DNA from: Eleginops maclovinus
Lineage: Eukaryota; Chordata; Actinopteri; Perciformes; Eleginopidae
Direction of reading: 5' to 3'
DNA: 64,000 bases
Assembly (NCBI RefSeq): GCF_036324505.1
Contig: NC_086352.1
Coordinates: 20,925,637 to 20,989,636 of the forward strand
The notes beneath the pieces were generated by a model that saw only the letters and a program-made list of their open reading frames with translations, was not told the DNA's origin and did not search any database. A program made the translations under genes and the position numbers. This document shows, piece by piece, positions 26,910 through 40,774 of this stretch; positions within the stretch are counted from its first letter, which is position 1; the number at the start of each line of letters is the position of its first letter.

Positions 26910-27008
26910 ATGCCAAGGCCTCACATGATGAGCATAACTATTTATTTGATCCTGAATAATAGAAACGCCGCATTTGAACAAAATATCAACAGGTCAAAGG
27001 AAGCATAA
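26910..27008 (+). promoter_or_regulatory. uORF 3 (32 codons) in the pcdh17 leader
   Basis: This frame opens at 26910 and ends at TAA 27006-27008, 37 nt before the pcdh17 start codon. A stop this close leaves little room for reinitiation at the main ATG, so the frame could be inhibitory. Confidence 0.45.
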
Positions 27009-27045
27009 ACGCAAGACAGATTATAGCAGCTTTTACGGAGTGGGG

Positions 27046-29541
27046 ATGTATCTTTCTATTTTCTTTTTCCTCCTCTTATGGGCTCAAGCCCTGACATTGA
27101 AGAACTTAAATTACTCTGTCCCGGAGGAACAGGGTCCTGGGACAGTGATTGGGAACATAGCCAAAGATGCCAGACTCGGACTCGAACAGGTTGGGCAGGG
27201 AGGACAGGGTAAAAAAGCCAACTTCAGGGTTCTTGAAAACTCAGCCCCGCACCTCATCGACGTGGACCCTCAAAGCGGACTGCTGTACACAAAGCAGCGC
27301 ATTGACAGGGAAACCTTGTGTAAGAGAAACCCCAAGTGCCAGCTCTCCATGGAGGTGTTTGCCAATGACAAGGAGATCTGCATGATCAAAATAGATATCC
27401 AGGACATAAACGACAACTCACCCATTTTCCCCTCGGATCAGATTGATATTGACATTTCTGAAAACGCAGTGCCAGGGACACGCTTTCCCCTGACCAGCGC
27501 GCATGACCCAGATGCAGGGGAGAATGGCCTGAAAACCTATCAAATAACACGCGATGACTACAATCTATTTTCCCTGGAGGTAAAATCCCGTGGGGACGGG
27601 ACTAAATTTCCAGAATTAGTTATTCAACGGCCATTGGACCGCGAAGAACGAAGCCATCACACCCTTATTTTGTCAGCCACGGATGGGGGGGAATATCCTA
27701 GGTCAGGTAACATGCAGATAAATGTTAAAGTTATTGATTCCAATGATAACAGCCCTGTGTTTGATCAACCGTCGTATATTGTGGAAATTCCAGAAAATTC
27801 ACCTCCTGGCAAAGTGCTGATCGATTTAAATGCCACTGATCCTGATGAGGGCAACAATGGACAAGTAGTCTATTCTTTTAGTGGCTATGCCCCAGAGAGA
27901 ATCCGGGAGCTCTTTTCCATAGATTCTAGAACAGGGGTCATAAAGATTCAGGGTGAAATTGACTATGAAGAGAGCCCAGTCATTGAGATTGACATCCAGG
28001 CAAAGGATCTAGGTCCCAATCCAATCCCAGGCCATTGTAAAGTAACAGTTAAAGTGCTTGACAGGAATGATAACTGGCCATCTATAGGCTTTGTGTCTGT
28101 GAGACAGGGAGCCATCAGTGAGGCAGCACCTCCAGGTACTGTCATTGCTCTAGTCCGTGTCACAGACAAGGACTCAGGCAGGAATGGGCAGCTTCAGTGC
28201 AGAGTGCTGGGTAATGTCCCTTTTAAACTTGAGGAGAACTATGATAACTTCTATACTGTAGTAACAGACAGGCCCTTGGACAGAGAGGCGCAGGATGAGT
28301 ATAACGTCACAATTGTGGCCAAAGACAACGGCCTTCCTCCTCTTAACTCCACAAAATCCTTCACCGTAAAGATTCTGGATGAGAATGACAATGTTCCTCG
28401 CTTTACCAAGTCAGTTTACCTTCTTCAAATACCAGAGAACAACATTCCCGGGGAGTACCTAGGTTCCGTTCTGGCGCATGACCCAGACCTTGGTCAGAAT
28501 GGCACAGTGTACTACAGCATAATCAACTCCAATGTGAGTGGGGGTGATGTCAACACCTATGTTAATGTGAATGCTGCTAATGGAGCCATCTATGCTGTGA
28601 GATCCTTTAACTATGAGCAAATAAAGTATTTTGACTTTAAGGTTCTTGCTAGAGATGCAGGATCGCCACACCTGGAGAGCAACGCTACAGTCCGAATCAG
28701 TGTTCTTGACGTCAATGACAACATCCCTGTCATTGTTCTGCCCCTACTTTTAAACGACACGGCTGAAATCCATGTGCCGCGTAATGTTGGTGTGGGCCAC
28801 ATTGTCACCACAGTAAGGGCTGTGGATAATGACTATGGTGAGAGTGGGAGGCTCACTTATGAGATCTCAGATGGCAACGAGGAGCACCTCTTTGAGATTG
28901 ATCCAGTGACTGGGGAGGTTCGAACATCTCACCCATTCTGGGACGATGTGAACCCCATTGTGGAGCTGATAATTCGAGTATCAGACCATGGTAAGCCAAC
29001 ACTGACAGCTGCTGCCAGGCTCATCGTCAAGGCTTCTAACGGACGTCCCCCTGATGGACTGCCTCGCAAAAATGACAATCAGAACTGGGACATGTCCCTG
29101 CCTCTCATTGTAACTTTAAGCATCATATCCATCATGCTTCTGGCTGCAATGGTGACCATAGCGATCAAGTGCAAGCGAGAAAACAAGGAGATCCGTACAT
29201 ATAATTGTCGCATTGCAGAGTACTCGCACCCTCAGCTGGGGAAAGGCAAGAAAAAGAAGATTAACAAGAACGACATCATGCTGGTGCAGAGCGAGGTGGA
29301 GGAGCGGGATGCCATGAATGTGATGAATGTGGTAAGCAGCCCTTCCTTGGCCACCTCTCCTATGTACTTTGACTACCAGACACGACTGCCACTCAGCTCA
29401 CCAAGGTCAGAGGTCATGTACCTCAAACCCACTGCCAATAACCTCAGCGTGCCCCAAGGCCACGTGGGATGCCACACCAGCTTCACAGGCCCAGTCACCA
29501 GCACTACAGATACACCTACTAACCGCATGTCCATCATACAG
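27046..29541 (+). CDS. pcdh17: Protocadherin-17, coding exon 1 (residues 1-832)
   Basis: Homophilic, calcium-dependent adhesion receptor of the plasma membrane, acting at neuronal contacts and synapses. The start is ATG 27046, where the protein begins MYLSI like vertebrate PCDH17. The open frame extends 24 codons further up only by using a TTG. Layout: signal peptide about 1-17; six cadherin repeats (about 18-127, 128-237, 241-345, 347-452, 454-560, 561-670) with calcium-linker motifs DINDN 120, DSNDN 231, DRNDN 339, DENDN 445 and DVNDN 555; transmembrane helix about 686-708; basic stop-transfer KCKRENK; then the delta-2 cytoplasmic segment with YNCRIAEYSHPQLG. C92 and C98 form the CX5C pair of protocadherin EC1. 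Sequons lie at N22, N262, N420, N434, N485, N496, N546 and N570, and an RGD is at 182-184. The exon ends CAG|GTAAGG in phase 0. Confidence 0.97.
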
Positions 29542-32500
29542 GTAAGGGAAATTGCACTCCTCTCCTTCACTGTTATGGCACAATTTTCACGTCACAACCC
29601 TCAGAAAGCTCCAATTTCCTACTTCAACATTTGTCCCTTGTTTTGTAAAATCAAAATAAAAGGAGATAAGGACAGGCAGAGGCATTCAGGCCCAAGAGCA
29701 TAGAGAAAACAAGGAAGGGAGGGGTGAGCATTAGAAGGATTAAACAGTCATTCTGGTGTTCTCATAGAACAGAGCCTGTGACATCGAAACAAATCAGTTG
29801 GGCCTGAAATATGTCACGCCAGGCTTTTGAAATCAGTTTTCATGTAGAAATGTTTCATTAATCACTCAATCACTGCCTTTCATTCCTGTGGAATAAAGAC
29901 TTTAGCCTGTGGCTGAGTTATAATCATTTTTTCTTTTAGTACCAATTCCATTTGAAACTATATTTATCCCACAAACACGCTAATGTCAAAATCCAATAAC
30001 TATTTTCTTTTTGAATAAATAATAATGAGAATGTACTATATTAATAAACCTGTACACACGGGTAGTACATTCTATATTGCTCTACCACGACAGTGACAGA
30101 CAGGTGTTTAACTCGGTTTCATGTTATTGTTTAACGTCATCAAACTCCATAGCACCTCATGGTTAATTATAATGATTTGAATTCTTAGAGATAAACCGAT
30201 TATACTTATTTTAATGGCTACTTTATAGGAGTTTTTGCATTGGACCTGGGTGTATAAGCCTTTAACCTGATAAGTTCTCTGTCTCTTTAGCATTAAGCCA
30301 ATTAAAAGTCTTTCGTGGCAGACAAAGATTAGGGCCTGCTTAAGACAGTGGTGTGCAACACTAGGGACAATGGGCAAGTGTAGAAAAACGTTTTACTAAC
30401 CCCTACCTATTGATCAAGTATTACAAAACAAAGTCTGCGTATGGCCTTATAATATTTGGCACGTTGAATGATTGACATTCCTTCCCTTTAAACCCCAATG
30501 AACTGCAACCATTCGTCTCTCTATTAGGCTCTCTTCTGTCTTTTACTTTCCCACTATTTGTGCTAGATGTGGATGTTACGATGACTGTGATCACATGTGA
30601 TGTCTTCCCACCAGGGAGGAAGGCCACTATCTGTTGTTCCCACTCTCAGTCTAAGCCCTGCTTCTATTATGGCCCAGCTGCATAGGGCAAGGGTCAGCAC
30701 GCAAGACCTAATCAAAGGAACATAATAATTGCTGGTCCATTCTCTGATAATGTAGTGATGAACTAGACTGTCTGAGACTGTTGCATATCCTTTTTGTGCC
30801 CTTACTTTTCTCCCCACTTTCGAAGGGGGACAAATGTGCAGAAACAATGAATATCCTCAGTGTCTTGTTTACAGAGGGTCCCCTCAACGCATCAGACGTG
30901 TAGGGTGCTCTATTGTATTATTCAACGGAAACCTGTGTAGAGGGAGATGGTCTGAGGCATTACGTTTCTTTAGAATCTGTACAGAAGCGTATCACTTTCC
31001 TCTCTTCCTCCCGTGCTTCTGCCTTCTCTCTCCGTTTGTGTGGACAGTAAGTAACCTGAGTCACAGGAGAGTGGCTATGGGAAAAATGTCAGGAAACAAA
31101 GACAGAATTCCCCTTCCATCGATCCCAAGGCCTCTCAGCCCATCTGTCACTATGGTTGCCACGGGAGGAGAGGCTAAATAGGAAAAATAAATAAAGACAT
31201 GGATAAAGCAGGAGAGTGTATTGCCTGCTCAGTCACTTTCACAAGGGCACCTTAGTTCTACTATCTTCATCTGTACCTAGTGGGGACTGTAGCTGCCTGC
31301 AACTCCCAGTCTTTCTCCACACTGCTGCCGGCCTCTAATGATGTTTTATGGTGGTGCACCTGCAGACAGGCTAGGCTTGGTCTCTATGTGGGAATAATAA
31401 GAACATATCAGCAGAGCTCTGTTGGCCTTATCATTGTCACCACCGTGCCAGGACCCGGCCCAGTGGAAAGCTTCATTTCATTTCTAAAGAGAATTCCTTG
31501 GATAAGGAGATAGATGATACGTAATGATGCCTAATTCCGCTTAAGGCGTAGAAGGGAATTACTTAGTGTAGAATCAAGGTTAAAACCAATCTGCCACAAA
31601 ATTCTTCAATAGGCAGGAAGAAGGGATTTCAGTAAATTGTTCCAAAGAATGAGCCTGCGCCCACTCTCCATTGAATACTTTTGTGTTACCAGCTGTGCCA
31701 GGCTGTGGCCCACTGCCTTGTTTACAAGTTTTCTGCTGCTTTCTTCCAATGTTTTCAAGAAGCTGCACTCATTGTCAGCAAACCTGTGTCATTACTTTTA
31801 ACTGGCCCATAATTTATCATATTGATATGTTTTGAGTAGTAATTTGATTCACCATGAAATTATAATTAAACTGAATCCTGTCTCGGCAGGAGATCATCCG
31901 TGTTAATAAGTTGCAGGTGGTACACGCGCAAGGAGTCTGAAAGGCTATAAAAGCTGCCTTTAGGTGGCGACATTCTGCCTTGTGTAGGGCAGCATTGAGA
32001 TCAGGGTGTAAAGGGGAAAAGGGGCTCTAGTCTCAACTGACTTGACATTGTTTCTTGTCATCTGGTAGTGAGGATCTTGCTACTTATAATGAATAAAATC
32101 TCAGACATCAATATGTTACCAATGCATGAAATATAAAATGTATTTCTTCTGGAATAGTATAAAAGACACTATTTTGTTACAAGGGGGTAAAGGAGTGCTT
32201 TAAGTAAAAAAAAAACTTTCAATTTACCAGGCAGAAACTTAAGTCATCAACGCTAAAATACGCACTCAGTTTTCAGAAAAAACTATGCTGATTTCAGTTT
32301 TTATCAATTGATACTAAACCCAGGTCTTGAAAAGGATTCTCAAAATGACTGGCAGCCCTAAACGTATTGAATGAATGTCGTTTTTTCAGTGCTAGAAAAA
32401 CACTGTTAAGAGGTGCGACTGTGATCATGTTAGCGGTGTTTATACAATATAGAGATAAAATGTTCACTCCTTAGATCTGTTTACGTTGAGCTTGTGCATG

Positions 32501-32565
32501 CCAACAATTTAGCTGGAGTTGATGTTGAAAATGGGTGCTTCCAGGAATGGTCTTACTCTGCATAA

Positions 32566-32807
<242 letters not shown>

Positions 32808-35800
32808 CGTCATTGTGTATTCCCGGCATGTGATTTAAGCCTTTAGCTGGCAGGCGCCGTGACAGAGCCCCTCTCTTTTATGAGCAGCACAATCTTGCAT
32901 TTGTCCGAACCTTGAAACACCCTTCCTCCAAGAAACACACACACAAACCCACACACACTCATGCACATAAACACACAGATGCACATGTAACCAGGTTTAG
33001 GCTGTTTTTAAGGATTCTACTGAAAAACTCTTATCAAAGCCTCAGCTATATATTGTAGTGAAATTGCTCCCACACTTCAGTAGCCACTGAGGCAATGAAT
33101 AGAAAAGTGCTCTTTATTTCGTTTCTCCCCCTCTCCCTTCATCTTTAGATAGCTGCTTTCCTCTGAAGCTTTCTATGGAATGAGTTTGGTAAACCTGTAT
33201 GTACTGAAGCCCGCTTGCTGACAGGATTGAGCAGCTCAGAAAACTAAGATGCACTCAGTCATAACAGTCATTTACAGGAATAAGAGACAGTTTAAGAAGC
33301 TGTTTGTCATTTGTGTTAGTTTGTCCCCCAGTTGATCTCTTCTGGGCCAGAAGGCCAGATTTGTTTTATTTGGGCATGCCAGTACATAAAAAAACAAATT
33401 GGCTCACCCGAGGGTGTATCTACACATTTCCACAAATAAACCTGCTGCTACTATACATAACACTACATGCTGAAATTCTGAATTATTAATAGGACGTTTT
33501 ATTTTTCTTCATCTCCCCCAAGCTCATATGATAGATTCTACTGGAAGGAAGTGTATTTAGACCACAGAGTGATGCTCTTGGGAAGGAGCAGTAAATTATG
33601 TCTGTATCTACTACAACTAAAATATAGAAATGTTGTCATTGAATGTTGTCATCGTTTATTAGCTTCCATTAGTCGTATTTCAGTTTGCAGAGAGGCATGT
33701 TTTATTACAGAAGCATCCGAATCTCTTGAAGCCATAGAAAAGAGTAACACATAGCACTACACGGCAGCTATATTTGCACCCTCTTTCATTAATAAGTCAT
33801 AATGTTTAACAAATCAGAGGGAAGCAGAATATGTCACGATAAACATCAGAGGTCTCTGGCTACACATTTGTTAACATGAAGGGCGACAACACAGAGTAAG
33901 TGTTAAACTAGTAACTTTATAATTCAAATATAATTTGAGCATTCATTTACTTTACCTCGCTCTGTTTGCAATATGTGGCAGCATGAGAGAAAGTGAACAT
34001 AAATATCTTCTTTCAATACCTATATGGTAATGACATTTTAAAGTTTTGAAAGAAAAACTAAATTAATGAACAACACCAATGTCTCTATCTTTACCCTCAC
34101 TTTTTTGTTTTCGCTGGACATTTTTTCCTTGAAACGGGCTAAGGATACAGATTCTTCAAAGATTTACACAATTAGTTATTCATTTGGAAAAACATATTAC
34201 GAGTACCCAAGAATTTGTGTTTTAGATCGACACAGCTGTGGTAGTGCATATTTTATTAATCGAAACATCCAAGTAACCCTGCTGAATAATTGAATAAAGG
34301 CCCTTAACGATGCCTACCACTAAAAAAGGTTCCCCATGTAACTTCTAACAAACTTAAGTAAATTCAAAACTGTGGAGATAGAACTGAATGGAAAGACCAC
34401 TGAAGACAAAATATATGTATGCATTATATCGTTCTTATTGAGCAGCCACCATCCTTTCAGCCAGCTGTTGTGCATTCATTCTGTCACTGCACTTTTCTGA
34501 GCTGCATAATTTCATTATTTTAACAGACCTCTCGACCTGGCAAAGCAGGGAAACAAAGGGTTCTTTATTTTTTCAAGTTTAGACAAAGAGACAGGATATG
34601 AGAACATGAGTTGACCTCCGTGATAGCCAGATTGCCCGGACACATTAAACCAATTTACTTGGTTGAATAGGAAGCAGCCTATTGGAGATGACATGGGCAC
34701 GATAATAAGACTGGATTGTCTGTGGACATTTCCTTTGGAGTTATAGTGCATTTGTGTGCGCATGAGTGTGTTTGTGATGGAGAGGAAGTGAACGATCAGA
34801 ACTCCTCTGCCTAATTCAATGACACCAAACTTCTAAATATCATGTCACACTGTCATTTATTTTTGTTAAGTAGCAAAGGCCAATATTTAGCTTGGTTTGA
34901 TGTGGTCTACATATCAGGTCCTATAAGACTTGCCATATTATTTTTCTATTCTGGTACCATGAGCCTGAGTTGTGTTTTCTGCTATTCATTTGTGTTTGTT
35001 GTGTCTTTATTTTTGCTTTTTGACAGTTTGTCTTGTTTTTTTAACCCTGCTGATCCTGTGAGTGCCCGTGTTTCTGTTGCATTTCAAGTGAACGCCTACA
35101 CAAGATGGATCAGTCCTTAACTGTACGGTGTTTTCTTTTTGATATTAACTCCTCCGATATATGCTGTACTATAGAGGAAAAAGAAGAGAGTGACAAAAAA
35201 GTCTGTGCATGCCCCCAGGAGATTGTAAAGCATTTACCTTGGTGCTGCTGGCATTGTGCTGAAACAACTCAAGCACAAGGAACCTAGCATCAACAGAGGT
35301 CACAAAAACAAGAGAACAAAACATAACCTTCACAGTGGAGGAATCTAAGATTAAGCTGCCATGTCTATGTGCGTGTGTATCTACTTGCACTCACACTGAT
35401 GCACCTGTGCTACCACCGGCTGTGCTCTGAAGCACAGGTCTTGCTGGTTCCCTTAGATTGGAATGGGCTTCCCTGTAGGGGCCGCCTGCCCCCTGAGGGC
35501 TCTTAGATCCCTCCTGGGGTCTTTAGACTTAACATTTTGAGCAGGAAACTGATGTAGCTGCAGCAGTAGATAGGTGTATATATAGGAGTGACCCCATGGT
35601 AATGTGCGCTGAGATACACAGCGCACAGAGGGCTTCATTGGCGTACATGGCACGGCAATGTATTCTTTGAACTCCTAGCAGCTGGGTCTCCTTGCTGTAA
35701 ATCAAACACTTTCAAAGTCAAACAAAGTGGAACTGGCTCTGCTGTGTCTTGGCACCAGTCCAACGTGAGAGGGCTTTTATTTCTGCCACATCTTCCTTCA

Positions 35801-35923
35801 CTGTACCCCCCAGGCATGTAATGTAGAAACAACACGCAGCTCAAAGAATGAGTTATGTGAATCTGTTCTCACCTTCTATCTCATTAGTATAAGAGAAATG
35901 ATTTATCCCTTACTCTTTGAGAA

Positions 35924-35927
35924 TCTC

Positions 35928-35978
<51 letters not shown>
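35924..35978. repeat. (CT)n microsatellite in intron 1
   Basis: CT array of about 27 units with one GT interruption near 35935. It is pyrimidine-rich on the sense strand. Confidence 0.97.
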
Positions 35979-35981
<3 letters not shown>

Positions 35982-38900
35982 TCCTTGCCTTCTACAGTTC
36001 AGCACTTCTTCAGCTTCATCAGTAATGTGATTAATTGATTGGAGGAATATACCATGAATACCATCTCATTAACTCTAGTTTCACCTAACTACATGTCAAA
36101 ACAAGGCGTTATAGAACTGACTTCTTCTTCCCCATACACCCACTTGTGTACATTGTCCCCTCGTAATCCAGAAACGATATTTGCATTGCAATTTGAGAAA
36201 AAGGTCCAAAACTCTAATAGGAGAAATATCACAGACTCCTCTGCCCTTGCATATTCCTGCAGCACAGTTTGAAATCTGACTCCCTTGTCTAAAGCCCTGT
36301 GTGTGTCTGAAGGGAATTGACAGCCACTGTGTTTTCTAGTGGCTGTTATGTGTTTGTGGCAACAGAGGGGAATGAGTCGGCACTCTTAGATGTTATTGCC
36401 TAAACAAAAAGGCCGACCAAATGACGGGCATTGCGGGAACACAACATTTGTCATCAAACGCTTTTACTGTGTCTGCTCTTCAGGGAAGCAGTGGCCATGT
36501 TGAGTGCTAATGCCGTATTGAAAATTGTATATTTGGCCAGTCTCATCTTTTCCTATTGCACCACACAGATGTACCCAATTGGCCCCTCACTGGGTTTATG
36601 TCTAGGAGAGAAATCTTTTTGGGTCCTTTAGCATTGAGATCAATTGCTGGTTTGCTCCATTTCATATTGATTTTTCCTTTGTTGGTACTAAAATACTGTA
36701 TTTCATTATCTATCGCTCTGAGCATTGTTTATTAAAAAAAATAAAAGAATTGTGCTCGCTCGCTCTCTTCCACGCTTCCCCCTGCTCTGACTCTCTTCCT
36801 TTTCGATTCCCTTTCTTTCTCTCTGCTCTTGTCATCTTAGATAAGCCATGCAATTCCTCATGTTACTGACGACCCAAGCCAAATTCATAATGATGAGATT
36901 ATCTTGTCAACAGTACAGAGTGTATGTGTCTGCCATATTGATCTGAGCACAGTCTTAATAAATGAAGTACCACGATGGAACCGTTGGCTCACTGATAACT
37001 CTGAAGAGATCTTGCTTTTTATACACTCTCAACACTGCTGGGATGACGAATGGAACCCATGTATTCTGCCCCTCTCCTCTTTTCCTCTTTCAACCTCTCC
37101 TTTCCTATTAACAGATTGATGGGACAAAACAACCCCTCTCCCAACACACATTGTCTGAAATTATGTCCTCTTTGAGGTCATGTTGACATGCTGAGTCAAT
37201 GTACTCCCAGGTGGAGAGACATGGGTGCTGCTGTGGTAGATACCAATCAGATTGTCTCTGCAGGGGAGGGAGAACAGGGAAGAAGAAATTACTAGCGCTG
37301 ACGCTTTGGCCTGTGTGTTTTTTTTAAATTACTGAGGTTTGAAGGGGGATTTATCTGTGCATTTGAAGAGAAGGTCAGCTGGGTGTAGAGCTTGAGATTA
37401 TGTGCGATTGTTTCTTCTGTGGGCTAGCTGATTAATGGTAAAGCTGGTCTGACAGATACTTAATGCACAATAGACACACTTAAAAGAGAGTCAGAAGAAC
37501 TGGCGTCCAACACTTTGACAACAGAGCATTATCCTAAAGCCTTTTCTGACAGTTTTTACCCAGGTGTATGGGCAGTATGCTTATTTATTCCTCCCACTCC
37601 TGGCCCTTCCTTTGCTCATATACCTTTGACCTAAAACATATACAGCAGATCGGTCACCTTGAAGTGAAAATACGGTGTGTGTGTGTGTGTGTGTGTGTGC
37701 GTGTGTATACAGAGACAGAGAGAAAGAACCCAGGTGGTGTGTGTGTGTGTTCAGTTGTGCATGTATTGATATTAAACATGTGTGCATGCATTCTGCGTGT
37801 CTCTGTTTATGTGTTTATACGCGTCTGGCCTCAGGTCTTGGCATTAGGGAAATATCCAAAAGCCTTTCATCCACGGAACAGTTCTTTCTCTATCAATTCA
37901 TATGGAATAATTGTGTCCTTTATTGTTTCCGTTCACATGCGCTTAGTTTCTCTCTTGTTGATCTGCAAACAAGATAACATCTTGTGGATTGTTTGTTTCA
38001 AAACAAAATTATAAAATGTGTACTTCTTTGATTGAATTTGATAACAAATGCTGAGGGCATAAAAATATCAGTTTGAAAGTTAATGGCACTCATTTTGACG
38101 TTAAAAAGGCTGCAAACACTCAGATTTTCTGAAGAACTTGAAGTCGAATGTCAGCTTACTTTGATTGGCTTGCCTATTTAGTTCTTACTCTAAAAACTAA
38201 AGGATTAAGACTTTGGTTCAATTTACTTTAGAAATGCATTATGTAAAGGCTGCCAGTGGACAATTTTATCTCTAATTATTAGTATTAATTCCATTATCTG
38301 AAAAGAAGAAACATGGATCTTACAGGAAAACATGTTTTACTTTTAGGAAATATATTACATTTCTGTCTGAGAATTGGATTTCTCCTAGATTTAATACCAC
38401 TGTCAAAATGACATGATGCATGTATACATCTCTTTCTTTTTTTATAAAGAAGCTTTTGTTTTCAGCTGTAGTTATAGGCTTTTTGCACCAATAGGTAGTT
38501 TGTTTAAATTCACACATGCATGTCTTGACTGCACAGTATGACAGGTCTTTCAGCTCTGTAAAAGCTTTGGACTTTTGGGCTGAGTTGGCTTCGGATTAAT
38601 GAGGGTGAAGGGAGGTCAGTGCTGACTCAAGACTTCAGTTACCGGCAAAGCCATTGTAACTTTTGATGAGCAAGTACTGAATGATTAGAAGCTTACAACC
38701 AAGATCACATACTAAATCGGTTACCTCCTTTTTTACTGCTTTCCTCGCGGTCTCAACATGTAAACATGTAAAATCAAGTTCAGGCCTCTGACTTTAGTCC
38801 CTTTTTTTTTCTCTTTCTAATATTTTCCTTCATCAATATTCATAAGACTGGTCCCAGCAGTCAAATACCCTAACCAGCTGGTTAAATGTGTCTATACAAA

Positions 38901-39590
38901 ACTTAGTGAGGGAAAACGACACTGGTATTTCAAGAGAACTGGCAACCTGCTCGGTTGTTTTTTTTGTTGTTGTGTTAGAATACATATGTGCCATAAGCTA
39001 CATTTATCATTTACTCCTGGGGCTAAACAGCCACAGATGTGGATTGTGTTGTTAGGAGAACAGAAGTGCCTTCTTGTGTAGTACTTCCTATTCTGAGTAG
39101 AAAGGTTCCGTCTGAAATGGCAGCTGAGACTAGCTGTTGAATTGTTGTCAGTATCGCTTTTTTTAATAATGCTGGTAGGAACTGCAGACATACAGAGGTA
39201 ATATTGCAGAAGATAATAGCAAATTTAACCGGCCCTGTATTACTTGAGTAAAATTAGAATGAGTGTGCTTTTTGCCATAGGGCCTGGGGACTTAAAAACA
39301 TTAAATTGGGGGGAAGCTGGAGATTGGGTCTCAACCTTTCCCAGGCAGACTGTGATTTAGAAAGTGTTTTTTATTTCATTTTCAGTTCCTATTAATTTTT
39401 TGTTTGATTGTTTTTTTCTTTTGTAGTGTTCACTGCAAATGCCTGAACAGGCTGCCTCATTTTATTGCACTGCACACAGGGTGCGACTGCATGTCACAAT
39501 AGTGGCACATTAATATAATGTAAACACAGAATATCCCAGAAAACAATTCTTGGTAAGGTTAGGTTATGTTATTTTTTATATATATATATG

Positions 39591-39681
39591 CAGCCCCGGA
39601 AAAAAACAAGAGACCACTTCAGCATTATCATTTTCTTATGTTTTCTCATTTATAGGTGCGTCCTCTTAATTTTCTCCGGAG

Positions 39682-39684
<3 letters not shown>
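39591..39684. mobile_element. 94-bp MITE with terminal inverted repeats
   Basis: The left end CAGCCCCGGAAA and the right end, read inverted, CAGCTCCGGAGA match over 18 of 22 positions. The right flank is TATATA; the left flank is TATATATG, so a TA duplication would need one substitution. The core (AGAGACCACTTCAGC...) resembles a small repeat I recall as abundant in teleosts. It lies in a TA-rich tract, as expected for an element that targets TA. It has no coding capacity. Confidence 0.65.

Positions 39685-39722
<38 letters not shown>
39685..39722. repeat. (TA)n microsatellite flanking the MITE
   Basis: TA array of about 18 units directly adjoining the right end of the MITE, passing into a short (GT)n tract. 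A shorter TATATATA tract adjoins the left end (about 39577-39589). Confidence 0.95.
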
Positions 39723-39725
<3 letters not shown>

Positions 39726-40541
39726 GTGTGTGTGTGCTGTGCTCCTCTGTTAAGCGCTACAAATCTATAATATTTAGTTATTTTTTTCCTTATTTTAATA
39801 AAAACTGAGAATAGTTATATGTTTATATTTTGATAGAACGGGAGAAATAAAAAGTTAGAAAAGACAGGCACCATATCCCCTATGTGTTGTAAAACTAGAA
39901 CAGCATTAAACAAACTTCTTAACCACGTCATTACTTCATTTTTGAAGGATTGTAGCATTAACCCATCAGATGCTTTGCAATTCTTTATCTAGCCGAACCT
40001 ATCTTTAAATTTGGTTAAGCCCTTGGTTAATAGGGGCAAACAGAAACTCATGTATTCTATCTCAAAGGTATGAGTTCCTCAACTAAACCAATTCAACTAT
40101 ATGCATTTCATTTGAGACTGCCGGTCCATTGTAAAATGGGTCACAGTCAGATTAATTTTTATTATTTACATTCAGTGCTAACACAATCCAGTCTGCCAGT
40201 GTGCTAGCATAGAGCGACAGTTGTGTGTTTCCAAGTTGGCAGCTTATTGTAATCTTTACCCGAGGGCATGTTGGTCAACATCATAACGCTTTATGGGTAA
40301 TGTTGTCCTTTTTAGTCTGATAAGCATGATTCATTCAATAATAGCTTAATCAGCCCATTAGTAAATCAATTACATGCATAGGAGATATTTATTTTTTGTC
40401 ATTTCTGGTAAACAGATTATTCTGTAATACTATATGCTTATCAGGACAAACCTTCTGAGCCATTTTCTTTATGCCAGATTTTGTTTAGCCCATGATTTGA
40501 TTTTTCATTCCCCATAAAATAGGCTAGACTGTGAGATCTCT

Positions 40542-40774
<233 letters not shown>

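Noticed and set aside
26974..27045. N-terminal extension of the pcdh17 frame by 24 residues
   Set aside because: It begins at TTG, not ATG, is highly basic and precedes the signal peptide. ATG 27046 matches the known N terminus.
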